Origin: Promethearchaeota archaeon | Lineage (GTDB): Archaea > Asgardarchaeota > Lokiarchaeia > Sigynarchaeales > SOKP01 | Direction of reading: 5' to 3' | Assembly (NCBI GenBank): GCA_019057775.1 | Contig: JAHLWT010000003.1 | Coordinates: forward strand, 1-17,452 | Length of the DNA stretch: 17,452 nt | Shown here: positions 1-7,964 of the stretch, piece by piece | Layout: every line of letters begins with the position of its first letter | Position numbering within the stretch: the stretch's first letter is position 1 | Translations under genes and position numbers: made by a program | Notes under the pieces: generated by a model | Database searches by the model: none | What the model was told of the DNA's origin: nothing | The model's input: the letters and a program-made list of their open reading frames with translations, nothing else

Positions 1-83
1 CACTAAGGTTCACCTATCTCTTTATTTTTTTTTTATTTTTTATTAAAAAAGACTATATTATAACCCTAATTTTAGAAATTTTG

Positions 84-102
84 AAAAAAACTCAAAAAGA
101 GT
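84..102 (-). terminator. Terminator of proS: short hairpin plus T-run
   Basis: On the minus strand, about 43 nt past the proS stop, ACTC-TTTTT-GAGT can form a small 4-bp stem and is followed directly by a run of six T. A second T/A-rich tract lies further on (about 24-50). Archaeal termination depends mainly on T-runs, so the T-run is the stronger part of the call. Confidence 0.5.
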
Positions 103-144
103 GATTTAAGGTAAAATTAGATTCCTATTTATTATCATTAAATT

Positions 145-1620
145 TTAATAACTCTTAGCGATATAAACAGTACATCCAGCAGGTTTCCCGCAAATTATAC
201 AAGTCGCAAATTCGTGTTTTTCCTCATCCACTCGTTTTCCACGCACATCTCCTCCTATTTCCTTCTCAACCACTTCAGCGCATGGATATGCATCCATATC
301 AATTGAACAAAATCCGCAGCACACTATTTTTCCACGGTCAATTGCTTCTTTTGCTGAATCTATTTCATATACTATTTCAATTTGAGATTCAAAATCAATT
401 AATGATTGTTCTTTAATTTCATTTGTATAATTTTCGGCAATCTCTTCAATTCTATTTAATAAATCTTCTTGTTTGATGAAAAACTTCTTTCCATCATACC
501 TTCTTACGATAACAAATTGTCCTTTTTCAATATCTTTAGGTCCTATTTCAATTCTGATAGGAACTCCTTTCAATTCCCAGAAATAAAACTTATTACCAAC
601 CGATTCTTCAGAGTCATCAATCTTAACTGTGTATTTTTCTTTTAATTTATTAAGAACCGATTTTGCTTCCTTCATAACAATTTCCTCTTTGCCTTTATAA
701 ATAATTGGAACTATAATAATTTGAATTGGAGCCAAATCGAAAGGTAGAATTAAACCCTTATCATCTCCGAGATATGCAATCATCCCTCCATAGATTCTGC
801 TGATTGCAGGTCCATAACATGTTTGATATCCATACTTTTCTTCCCCATCTCTATCAATGAATTTAACATTAAATGGTTTTGAAAAATTCTGCCCTAATAA
901 ATGGGTTGAGGGTTGCTGAAGGACTTTTCCTGAACCCATAAGAGAGTCAGCAGCATATGTTGATATCGCACCAGCAAATTTATCCCATTGTGGTCTTTCG
1001 AAAAAGATTATAGGTAAACAAAACTCATCTTGAAGCATTTGATAAGTCGTTTCCATATCTTCATGAACTTGATCAATAGCTTCTTCCATGGTTGAAAATA
1101 CATTATGTCCTTCAATCCAATGAAACTCCCGTGCTCTAAAAAAAGGTCTGGTCATCTTTCCCTCATAGCGCCATATTTGGCAAGATAAATAACGTTTATA
1201 GGGTAAGTCTTTATAACTTCTAATCCAAAGAGCATACATTTTATATAAGGCAGTCTCACTTGTTGGTCGTAATGCTAATCTTTCTGATAAAGGACCCGAA
1301 GTTCCAGCTTCAGTTACCCAAAATACTTCCGGAGCAAAACCCTCTACATGATCTGCCTCCAGTAGAAAATTGCTTTCTGGAATTAAAGAGGGCATAATTA
1401 ATGGCATATGTCCTTTTTTTTCCATTAATTCTTCGTATTTTGCATACATCTTTTTTATTGATATTGTAGACCATTCTCTATAAACAACAAAACCTTTGAT
1501 GTTATACCGAATATCTGCAAGTTCTGCCTTATTAATCAATTCTGTATACCAGGCAGAAAAATCTTCTTCCTTTGAGACGGTTATTCCCATTATTGGGATC
1601 TCTTTCTTCTTCTTAGCCAT
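145..1620 (-). CDS. proS: Prolyl-tRNA synthetase, archaeal/eukaryal type
   Basis: Charges tRNA-Pro with proline in the cytosol. The 491 residues match the usual size of the archaeal/eukaryal ProRS class, which lacks the bacterial editing insertion. Visible class II features: the proline-binding RPTSE loop (residues 118-122), motif 2 (about 151-168, RYEGKMTRPFFRAREF), and a motif 3 region with GLILPFDLAP ahead of an anticodon-binding domain. The C-terminal domain carries CCGFC, a further Cys in DAYPC and CIIC near the end, the cysteines expected of the zinc-binding domain. The chain ends in Tyr, as is common in this class. The start is an ATG followed by a Lys-rich stretch (MAKKKK). No SD precedes it, but a TATA-like box lies 22-29 nt upstream, so the transcript is probably leaderless. 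It is transcribed alone. Confidence 0.97.
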   Translation of the reverse strand: MAKKKKEIPIMGITVSKEEDFSAWYTELINKAELADIRYNIKGFVVYREWSTISIKKMYAKYEELMEKKGHMPLIMPSLIPESNFLLEADHVEGFAPEVFWVTEAGTSGPLSERLALRPTSETALYKMYALWIRSYKDLPYKRYLSCQIWRYEGKMTRPFFRAREFHWIEGHNVFSTMEEAIDQVHEDMETTYQMLQDEFCLPIIFFERPQWDKFAGAISTYAADSLMGSGKVLQQPSTHLLGQNFSKPFNVKFIDRDGEEKYGYQTCYGPAISRIYGGMIAYLGDDKGLILPFDLAPIQIIIVPIIYKGKEEIVMKEAKSVLNKLKEKYTVKIDDSEESVGNKFYFWELKGVPIRIEIGPKDIEKGQFVIVRRYDGKKFFIKQEDLLNRIEEIAENYTNEIKEQSLIDFESQIEIVYEIDSAKEAIDRGKIVCCGFCSIDMDAYPCAEVVEKEIGGDVRGKRVDEEKHEFATCIICGKPAGCTVYIAKSY

Positions 1621-1641
1621 AGGAGATCATCATAAAAAATG

Positions 1642-1649
1642 TTTTTAAA
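1642..1649 (-). promoter_or_regulatory. TATA-like box of proS
   Basis: Minus-strand TTTAAAAA sits 22-29 nt upstream of the proS ATG, the spacing expected when transcription begins at or next to the start codon. There is no purine-rich SD between box and start. Confidence 0.45.
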
Positions 1650-1701
1650 GATAAATATTTTATGAGTAAGAAAATAGATATAAAGTGAATATTGATTAAG
1701 A

Positions 1702-1723
1702 ATAAAGATAAAAAAGAAAAAAA
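1702..1723 (-). terminator. T-rich terminator after the esterase gene
   Basis: Immediately after the esterase stop codon the minus strand runs through T7-C-T6-A-T-C-T3, a pyrimidine/T tract typical of archaeal factor-independent termination. No stem is needed or seen. Confidence 0.5.
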
Positions 1724-1726
1724 TGA

Positions 1727-3255
1727 TTAGTAATCTAACAAACCATCCCACGCTACTCGTTCTTTCTCATATGGGGCGTCTACGACCTTGAATTCTTTGC
1801 CTATCAGCATTGTAGATCTCTTGTCAGTTTTATAAGAAGGCCACTCTGGAATATGTTCATTATTCGGATTTCCATTCCGTGCAAAAGCAATCCACGCATC
1901 CATCATTTTCTCACTAATAATTTTTGCTTCAGGGCCACCTCCAAAGAACAGTTTCATTCCAGGTTCCGAATCAGCGAGATTAATTGTCCCAAAAACATAT
2001 GGAAGTTCAACTGCATGACAAGCTCCTCTAAATAGCGGGGAAGGCCAAGTAAAAATATAAAAATATACATTTGAATTATGTAAAATTTGTGCTTCAGCCA
2101 TATTAATATTTGATATACGGATAATATAATCAGTCCATATAGCATTAAAAAGATCCATAGGTTTAATTGGAAGAGGATCTTTCCTGGCAGTTTCATATTT
2201 TTGGATAAGTGTGGTACTTTCACTTTCTAAATTCATTGGTTTCAGAATGCCTTTTACCTCATCATCTAAATTTTCTCTCTTAAATCTCTTGAACTTGGGA
2301 TCAAATTTTGTAAATAGCTTTCCTTCTTCTTCAGTGCATCCAATTAATAGCTCAATGCTTTTTGCCTCTCCTTTCTTGAGCGCTTCTAAAGGATGTATTG
2401 GTAAGGTACCTCCTTCTTTATCTATACTTGGTCTAAAACCCATAATCTCGCTTTCTCCGGCTTCTAAAGCTTCAGCTAAAACTGCATTTTGAGCTTTAAT
2501 TATCTCGTCGACTTCTACTTCTTGAAGTTCTTTGATGTCACTGGTACTCAATCCAAATTTCGTCATTAACTCATTAGTACTCTTTACGGTGGGGTTTGGT
2601 TGTAAAATTGGGCTACTCTGCACAATAGCTTTATTAAAAAGCCCTTTTGCGTCTGGCATGGCAAGTAGACTTAAAATAGAACACCCTCCGGCAGATTCAC
2701 CGAAGATCGTAATATTATTAGGATCTCCACCAAAGACTTCAATATTGTCTTTGACCCATTTCAGAGCAGTAATTTGATCTAACAAACCAGCATTTGCAGT
2801 TACACCGGGAATGTAAAGAAATCCTAAGGCACCTAAACGATAATTAATTGTAACTACTACAACATCACCCCGGGTGGCTAATATGATCCCTCATATATCG
2901 GTACAGCACCCCCTCCCGTGATAAATGAACCACCATGAACCCACACCATGACAGGACGTTTTTTATTGTCTGGTGATGGTGTCCATATATTTAAATATAG
3001 GCAATCTTCATCTTCATCTACTTTCTGATTAAGCATTTCTTCCAGAGGTGAGTATCCTTGATAAGCATATGGACCATATTCAGTCGCTTCTAATACATCT
3101 TCCCATGGTTCTTTTTTTACAGGTGGTTTAAATCGTAAATCACCAATAGGAGGTTCCGCAAAGGGTATTCCTTTAAAAATCTGAATTCCTTCACTAATAT
3201 ACCCTTGTATTTTACCAGTACTTGTAGTTATGATTTCAGTTTTATTCATTTTCAA
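1727..3255 (-). pseudogene. Type-B carboxylesterase, split by an apparent one-base deletion
   Basis: Alpha/beta-hydrolase of the carboxylesterase type B / para-nitrobenzyl esterase family, which hydrolyses carboxylic esters. The 5' part (ending at a TAG, 2878-2880) has the family N-terminus (FKGIPFAEPPIGDLRF), EDCLYLNIW and the oxyanion-hole VHGGSF. The 3' part has the nucleophile elbow GESAGG (Ser), the acid region GCTEEEG and the catalytic His in GACHAVELPYVFG, so the whole triad is present. Between them, reading from TTA at 2881 gives LATRGDVVVVTINYRLGALG, the exact family connection. One extra T near 2880-2883 would join the parts into about 507 residues. The first codon could be TTG 3255, but the ATG at 3249 is the likelier start. 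No signal peptide is visible, so it would be cytosolic. Either a recent frameshift mutation or a sequencing/assembly error in a short T-run explains this; everything else looks under selection. Confidence 0.85.
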
Positions 3256-3294
3256 TCAAAATTATTCTTATTTTATCGCAAATCTTTCATTACA

Positions 3295-3302
3295 ATATAA
3301 AG
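3295..3302 (-). promoter_or_regulatory. TATA-like box of the esterase gene
   Basis: Minus-strand CTTTATAT lies 46-53 nt upstream of the esterase ATG (3249). Transcription about 25 nt downstream of it would give a leader of roughly 20 nt. Confidence 0.35.
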
Positions 3303-3382
3303 ATTTGTTTGAGTTTAAAAATAAGATCACCTATTAAAATTATGTCATCTCATCACGAGGTATTACGGGAGTAAAAAAGGAT

Positions 3383-4381
3383 TTAAGTTTGATTTCTTGA
3401 TAATTGAGTAGTTTTTAAATCTCTTATAATCTCTTCAATTTCCTCGTATAAATTTGGATAAAGCTTGGCAAATAGACGATACCAATCAATGCCAATCATC
3501 AAACCTGCGAGTAGGCAGAAGAAAAATCCTATAAGAACAATAGTTTCTTGTGATAAACTGAAAATCCTCACTCCCAAGAAATCCGTTCCATGTATTAATA
3601 AATTTACAGAAAGACTACTAAGTATTATTCCAAAGGGATAATATAAAATTCTAGGAGTCTTAAAGAAGTGAAAAGAATCCAGAGTAATAGGGCTAAATGC
3701 TGACGAGTTGTGAATAGTATTAAGAGTATCCCGTTTTTCAATAAATTTCAGCCTCGATAAGTCTCTCCTATCTCTAAATATAAGAAAACTTCCACTAAAT
3801 ACAAACAAATATAATAAAATCATATCTACTGCTAAAAAAATCCTAAATTTTTTGCGCATGACTTCATGTTGGATTAAAAAATAACGAATTATCAAAAAAA
3901 GAACCCCAAGAATAAGGAAAAGAACACCAACAAATCCTTCATGAATATGATATTTTTTGAAAACTTTTCTTTTCTTATTTTTATTAGAATTATTTTTGAT
4001 AAACTTAATTATATTCAATGTGAAACCCGGGGCTAAAATTGATAGAGAAATTATCGCTGCAAAATCTCTTACCGCAGTCCAATTCCAAGCTTCAGGTCTG
4101 ATCTTCAATAATTCAAGTAAATAAATTCCAATCCATAAAATCGTTCCAACTGTAATAATAATGGCAAAAATTCTATTATATAAATTAAAATCAATCAAAA
4201 TTAGGAGAGTACAAAAAATAATTATAAAGGAGATAATTGTAATAAGACGGTTAATACTTATCTGCATAGATTCCCATCTATATCGTGGATAAAAATAAAA
4301 ATAAAAATAGGAGACAATTAAAATGAAAATAAGTAAAGCAAGGATAAGCACTCCCTTCAGAAAAATTAGGTATTTTTGCAT
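3383..4381 (-). CDS. Multi-pass membrane protein of unknown function
   Basis: Not recognised. About 332 residues with roughly eight hydrophobic segments, near residues 8-31, 45-65, 70-92, 105-125, 149-170, 179-203, 247-270 and 277-300, so it is an integral membrane protein. A Lys/Asn-rich loop (around NNSNKNKKRK) separates segments 4 and 5, and an HIHEG motif opens segment 5. A second charged loop (FRDRRDLSRLKFIEKR) follows segment 6, and the C-terminal tail is acidic then polar. Both charged loops are probably cytoplasmic. I chose ATG 4381 over the TTG one codon earlier. Minus-strand TAGGGGAT ends 4 nt before this ATG and could act as a close SD, with an ATATATA box just before it. The neighbouring genes give no functional clue. 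It could be a sensor, a transporter-like protein or a structural component. Confidence 0.8.
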   Translation of the reverse strand: MQKYLIFLKGVLILALLIFILIVSYFYFYFYPRYRWESMQISINRLITIISFIIIFCTLLILIDFNLYNRIFAIIITVGTILWIGIYLLELLKIRPEAWNWTAVRDFAAIISLSILAPGFTLNIIKFIKNNSNKNKKRKVFKKYHIHEGFVGVLFLILGVLFLIIRYFLIQHEVMRKKFRIFLAVDMILLYLFVFSGSFLIFRDRRDLSRLKFIEKRDTLNTIHNSSAFSPITLDSFHFFKTPRILYYPFGIILSSLSVNLLIHGTDFLGVRIFSLSQETIVLIGFFFCLLAGLMIGIDWYRLFAKLYPNLYEEIEEIIRDLKTTQLSRNQT

Positions 4382-4471
4382 CAAATCCCCTATATATTAC
4401 TTCAAATAGTAGAATATAAGTAGTTCAATAAACATATCTATGATCAATTGTTTTTAAAAAATGAAGTGTTG

Positions 4472-5215
4472 CTAATTATCAGTATTTAATTTCGCATTAG
4501 TAATAATTGACCCAAGCTTAATTACTGCCTCATATTTCTTGGATTCTAGATAATCCCTTAGTTCTTCTCCAACCTTATTAAGTAATGTGTTATCTCCTTC
4601 ATCTGGGGTTCCAAATATGATAATTGAATTTGCTGAACGTAATTCTTCCCGTGTGTTCTCATCTGCGGGAGCGATTGTTACATTCTCAGACCCAGCTATT
4701 TTAGCAATCTTTTTTATTTCCTCCTCTAACGAGCCAAGTGTAAAATATTGTTTACTTTTCATCTCTAATTTTTCAATCAATATCTTTTCTAAGTTAGCTC
4801 GTGAAGTCTGGTCGTAAAATGTTGTTAATTCCTGGGCACATATAGTTCTAAACTTACCGGTAATTAAATTTTGTTTGTCATATATGAATTCTATTAATTT
4901 CTCATAGTATTCTGGGTCTAATTTTTGAAAATTTTCTATATTTCTAACTAAATCTGTTAATTTATTGATTAAATCATAATAGAACTTTAAGATTGATTTA
5001 AAATCTAATTTATCCCTCATTTCTTTTATTTCAGGATAATATTTTTTGAGAATTAGATTGATTTTCTTATTAAATTGCGCACACAACATCGCTATATCGT
5101 TTACTACAGCTATAGAATTTTGATTCAATAAACCCACTAAGTCTTCTTCTAAAGCGGGTAATTCTGCAAACACATCGTTTATCTTCTGCTTATATTTCTT
5201 TTCAATATAGCTCAT
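4472..5215 (-). CDS. Helix-rich soluble protein of unknown function
   Basis: Not recognised. 247 residues with no signal peptide or membrane segment. Residues 1 to about 165 are rich in Lys, Glu, Leu and Ile with long predicted helices, suggesting a helical bundle or coiled coil. The last 80 residues look more alpha/beta: a hydrophobic strand-like IIIFG after a Thr/Glu/Arg-rich linker, then GTPDEGDNTLL, a helix, and a final strand (EAVIKLGSII). It lacks a full P-loop (no GxxxxGK[ST]), so nucleotide binding is not claimed. The ATG start is well supported by a TATA box 26-35 nt upstream, and AGAAG just before it is only a weak SD. It is transcribed divergently from the methyltransferase-fold gene at 5616 across a region of repeated GTCAA sites. 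Confidence 0.8.
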   Translation of the reverse strand: MSYIEKKYKQKINDVFAELPALEEDLVGLLNQNSIAVVNDIAMLCAQFNKKINLILKKYYPEIKEMRDKLDFKSILKFYYDLINKLTDLVRNIENFQKLDPEYYEKLIEFIYDKQNLITGKFRTICAQELTTFYDQTSRANLEKILIEKLEMKSKQYFTLGSLEEEIKKIAKIAGSENVTIAPADENTREELRSANSIIIFGTPDEGDNTLLNKVGEELRDYLESKKYEAVIKLGSIITNAKLNTDN

Positions 5216-5240
5216 CTTCTAATAAAAAGATAAAAATAAT

Positions 5241-5250
5241 CATATATAAT
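5241..5250 (-). promoter_or_regulatory. TATA box of the helix-rich protein gene
   Basis: Minus-strand ATTATATATG lies 26-35 nt upstream of the ATG at 5215, the position expected for a leaderless or near-leaderless archaeal transcript. Confidence 0.5.
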
Positions 5251-5355
5251 GTTATTTTTCAGTTAAAAATGAATATTTAAAACCATTTTCTGATAATTTA
5301 ACTTATTTCTTTCACCAATCAAAGAGAGTTGAATCTAACAATCTGGATAGAAAAT

Positions 5356-5440
5356 GTCGACAAAGTTAAACAAAAGTCAACAATTGTCAAAATTTGTTGA
5401 CAATCATTTACTTTATTTGTCAATAGTAAACAAAAGTCAA
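5356..5440. repeat. Cluster of GTCAA/TTGAC half-sites with direct and inverted repeats
   Basis: TAAACAAAAGTCAA occurs identically at 5367-5380 and 5427-5440, exactly 60 nt apart. ATTGTCAA (5383-5390) and TTGACAAT (5397-5404) form a perfect 8-nt inverted repeat with a 6-nt spacer. GTCAACAA (5376-5383) and TTGTTGAC (5394-5401) form a second, nested one. Five exact GTCAA/TTGAC pentamers plus one near-match (GTCGAC, 5356) fall within about 85 nt. This density and symmetry look like a set of protein-binding sites, such as operators shared by the two divergent genes. An origin-type iteron array is a less likely alternative. Confidence 0.6.
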
Positions 5441-5615
5441 TAAAATGGAACAAAGCTTATCATGCCTAATTCTATTCTTTTTTATTAAATTTCACGATAC
5501 TTTTAATTAAGTTTAGTAATTAAGGGCTTCATTAATTTTCTTTATTAAATTTTTCAATGAAAAAGGAAAAAAAAAAACTTTAGAACCAACCAGCATTACT
5601 TTTTATGTTATTAAA

Positions 5616-6224
5616 TTGGTTCTCCAAAGCTTTATCCAAACATCCTTATTAAATATATTTGAATTTCCATTACATTTAGCTTTACCTACTGTTAAAAAGC
5701 ACAATTTGATAAATAAAGAAGCTGCATTATTAGTGATGGTTGACGAATTTACTGATATCATGCAAATTAAACTACTTTCAAATATCTCAAAGGAGGTCTA
5801 TGTTTTAACTGACAAAATAAGGTACCAGAATCTCTCTAAATATGGTCTAAATAATATTAAATATTCTAGTATTGATAGGGGGATGATACGTGAACCTGAA
5901 AATTTTTTTGATTTTGTGTTTCTAGCACGTTTTCATAAAAATGTAAAATATTTTGATTTAGAATTGAAAGAGTTTCTAAACGAATCAATGAGAGTTTTAA
6001 AACCTGGTGGAGTTTTTGCCTTAACAGGCAGAACTGAAGTGAAACTTGTTCAAAATTACTATGCAGATATCCTTCTTCAACTTTATAATGAATTTAATAG
6101 TAGTATTATATATAATTTCAAAGAATTAAGAACGCTTCTACAAAACCTAGGGCTCATCAATATAGATATTATTGATGATTATGGTGTACTATTAGCAATT
6201 GGTTGGAAGCAAACCGCTCAATGA
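5616..6224 (+). CDS. Methyltransferase-fold protein with degenerate SAM site
   Basis: Probable member of the class I SAM-methyltransferase fold, 202 residues. The C-terminal half is diagnostic: a helix leading into RVLKPGGVFAL (residues 126-136), the usual post-motif II/III element, preceded by FDFVFLARFHKNV where family members have FDxVxxxxxLHH. The N-terminal motif I region, normally with a GxGxG loop, reads LLVMVDEFTDIM (residues 38-49) and has no glycine. SAM binding, and so catalysis, may be lost. The start is uncertain: the only in-frame start codon after the upstream stop is TTG 5616, with no SD. An ATG at 5605 lies in another frame and stops after 15 codons, so a small frameshift near the 5' end cannot be excluded. 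Its substrate or partner is unknown. Confidence 0.7.
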   Translation: MVLQSFIQTSLLNIFEFPLHLALPTVKKHNLINKEAALLVMVDEFTDIMQIKLLSNISKEVYVLTDKIRYQNLSKYGLNNIKYSSIDRGMIREPENFFDFVFLARFHKNVKYFDLELKEFLNESMRVLKPGGVFALTGRTEVKLVQNYYADILLQLYNEFNSSIIYNFKELRTLLQNLGLINIDIIDDYGVLLAIGWKQTAQ

Positions 6225-6295
6225 ATAATAATTGAAAGTTCCTTTAACTAAATTTGTTAGATCTTTAAGAGTGTTGGATCTATGGATAATATACC

Positions 6296-6493
6296 TTAAT
6301 TGTCGTCTCTTTTTTTCTCTCTTTTCTTCAATACGCTATCCCGTACTTTTTGAAGCATTCTCTCTTTATCATCCAAGAAATTCGGATCTTCCATATTTTT
6401 TTTCATATTCTCAACCATCGCTTTAGCAACATCCTCAGCGGTTTGTTTTTTAGACTCTGAACTTTTTTTCTCTTCTTCATTCATATAAAACAT
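6296..6493 (-). CDS. Small highly charged protein, unknown function
   Basis: 65 residues (or 62 from the second ATG), almost entirely Lys, Glu, Asp, Met, Ser and Asn, with no hydrophobic core. It is probably a disordered or helical cytosolic peptide. The pattern EDVAKAMVENMKKNMEDPNF and the following charged helix look like coding composition. The opposite-strand frame over the same bases reads as a Phe/Leu-rich shadow. It converges with the methyltransferase-fold gene and ends 72 nt from it. No SD is visible, and a weak T/A box lies about 40 nt upstream. Its function cannot be inferred from sequence or neighbours. Confidence 0.5.
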   Translation of the reverse strand: MFYMNEEEKKSSESKKQTAEDVAKAMVENMKKNMEDPNFLDDKERMLQKVRDSVLKKREKKRDDN

Positions 6494-6616
6494 CCAAATA
6501 TTTGCTTATTGATTTTAATCTTTATTATCTTAAAAAAGGTATTCTGATATAAATTTCATTTTTCGAGTACATTCTAAATTATACAAACCTATTCCTAAAT
6601 TGATTAAACAATGTTA

Positions 6617-6650
6617 GAAAAAATAAAAAGAATAAAAAAAAAATAAAAAA
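6617..6650 (-). terminator. T-rich terminator of tfb
   Basis: Starting about 30 nt past the tfb stop, the minus strand carries consecutive T-runs (T6, T10, T5, T6) broken only by A or C, the strongest T-tract in the window. This is characteristic of archaeal terminators behind well-expressed genes. Confidence 0.6.
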
Positions 6651-6680
6651 GGGTGGTCAACGAGATTAAATAAGTAAGTT

Positions 6681-7613
6681 CTACACCAATTTGTTTTTAA
6701 TCTGTTTGGAACGGCTTCGAAGTGTGACTTCGGTTACTTTCGCCACTTCTGAGACCTCTGCTTGCGTTTTCCTACAATTACTTGCCTTAGCTGCCATGTA
6801 GATAACACTTGCAGCTAATCCTTTTGGATCCTTGCCTGTTCTCAATAAGCCATTCTTTGAGGCTTCTGATAACATATTGACTGCTTTTTTCTGTACTTCC
6901 ATCGGTAAGCTTAAATCGTTGCCGAAGCGAAATACCAATTGCTCTGCTGTAATGGGTTTATATTTTAAAAGCAGCTCTGGGAGCACCTCTTTTACAATCA
7001 TCCCTAAAGAACGGTGAACTGTTCTTCTTGGAGTCATTGAAGCTTCACAAACTTCTTCAAGCAATCTTGGGAATTCATGTACCCTAATTGCAGCATATAA
7101 AGAAGCAGCAATAAAACCATCAATAGATCTTCCCATTGTTAACTTCTTTTTAGCAACAACACTATAAATTTTCCAAGCAGTTTCTTTTATGTATTCAGGA
7201 ATATTCATCTTGGAAGTAAGCATTTTTAACTTTGGCTTTGCTTCCCAGAAATTTCTTTCGATACTTGAAATTAATGAATTTTGAATCTTTGATAATCGTG
7301 AGAAGAGAGTTTTACCTCGGGCATTAATCAAACGACCTTTTGAATCAATTTTAGAGTTTGGCAACATAGTTCTGGGTCCAAATTCTCTCCATCTTGGTTC
7401 TGTACGTCGTCTTTTATTTACTTCTTCAACAGTATACGCTCTTCGTTCATTACCTACAAGATTACGACCGATAATCATACCACAATTCAAGCATACATTA
7501 TCTCCCTCTCGGGATTCAATACAAGGATTATCACAACACATAGCATCTGAACTACAGCTTAAATCTTCTTCTGAATTGACTTTTGTGGAACGTAGTCTAT
7601 CTTTATAACTCAT
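6681..7613 (-). CDS. tfb: Transcription initiation factor B (TFB/TFIIB)
   Basis: Archaeal TFIIB homologue that binds TBP-TATA-BRE DNA and recruits RNA polymerase. 310 residues, close to the usual 300-330. In order: a short N-terminal extension; a zinc ribbon with paired cysteines (C26/C27, C31, C41, C44; EGDNVCLNCG); a B-reader/linker with basic residues ending in EPRWREFGPRTML; then two cyclin repeats. Repeat 1 is marked by FSRLSKIQ and GRSIDGFIAASLYAA. Repeat 2 begins near residue 215 and contains the C-terminal helix-turn-helix around TQAEVSEVAKVTEVTLRSRS. The first ribbon knuckle is odd: C27 to C31 rather than C-x2-C/H, with a short loop to C41, so its metal ligands need checking. The ATG is preceded by a TATA box 20-30 nt upstream and no SD, suggesting a leaderless transcript. 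Archaea often carry several TFBs; whether this is the main one cannot be told here. Confidence 0.95.
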   Translation of the reverse strand: MSYKDRLRSTKVNSEEDLSCSSDAMCCDNPCIESREGDNVCLNCGMIIGRNLVGNERRAYTVEEVNKRRRTEPRWREFGPRTMLPNSKIDSKGRLINARGKTLFSRLSKIQNSLISSIERNFWEAKPKLKMLTSKMNIPEYIKETAWKIYSVVAKKKLTMGRSIDGFIAASLYAAIRVHEFPRLLEEVCEASMTPRRTVHRSLGMIVKEVLPELLLKYKPITAEQLVFRFGNDLSLPMEVQKKAVNMLSEASKNGLLRTGKDPKGLAASVIYMAAKASNCRKTQAEVSEVAKVTEVTLRSRSKQIKNKLV

Positions 7614-7964
7614 GTTTATTCACTTTTGTACCAAATATATTTTGCACTATTATTAACCAATTTTGATTTTGATCAACGAAAGCCATGTTTCTGTGATCTA
7701 AATGATCAATTATGGTATTAAAATTTAACAGTTTTAAATTATAATTAGGTTTTTTTTTTTCATGTATTATGTATATTTATATATGTCATAAATTGATCAC
7801 ACCACTATTTAAAAGCTTTTCTGTTACAATATGCGATATGTTCAAGAACAAACATTCTATGGGCATTTCGTGGGAAACCTATAAATTATAATTAATAGAA
7901 ATTTAGTTTATACAAGCTCTATCTGGTTAAAATTGAATTAATCGTAATCTTTTCTTAAAACCTT
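7614..7964. other. Intergenic region between tfb and larA
   Basis: Gene-poor stretch of 351 nt. It contains the tfb promoter at its left end and the larA 3' flank at its right end, and it has three TGATCA palindromes (around 7671, 7707 and 7794). A TATA-like TATTTAAAAG at 7806-7815 is followed 16-23 nt on by two overlapping ATG frames of only 17 codons each. I see no RNA gene with recognisable structure. Confidence 0.5.
7631..7644 (-). promoter_or_regulatory. TATA box of tfb
   Basis: Minus-strand CAAAATATATTTGG centres about 25 nt upstream of the tfb ATG, matching an archaeal TATA element of a leaderless gene. Confidence 0.5.

Larger units (their letters stand above)
5216..5615. other. Divergent intergenic region with repeat cluster
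   Basis: Four hundred bases without a convincing reading frame, between two divergently transcribed genes. It holds the TATA box of the minus-strand gene, a dense cluster of GTCAA/TTGAC half-sites (5356-5440) with direct and inverted repeats, and an A-run at about 5561-5577 near the plus-strand gene. It is very AT-rich. Confidence 0.6.

Noticed and set aside
6232..6426. 64-codon plus-strand frame rich in Phe, Leu and Ser
   Set aside because: It lies opposite the charged small protein, begins with TTG, and its composition is that of an antisense shadow of a Lys/Glu/Met-rich gene.
7665..7800. Three TGATCA palindromes in the tfb-larA gap
   Set aside because: A 6-nt AT-rich palindrome is expected often by chance here; spacing is irregular and no longer symmetry is shared.
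7831..7891. Two overlapping 17-codon frames after a TATA-like box (7806-7815)
   Set aside because: Too short, with no SD and no way to judge conservation; the TATA-like box could equally belong to an unseen RNA or be chance in AT-rich DNA.
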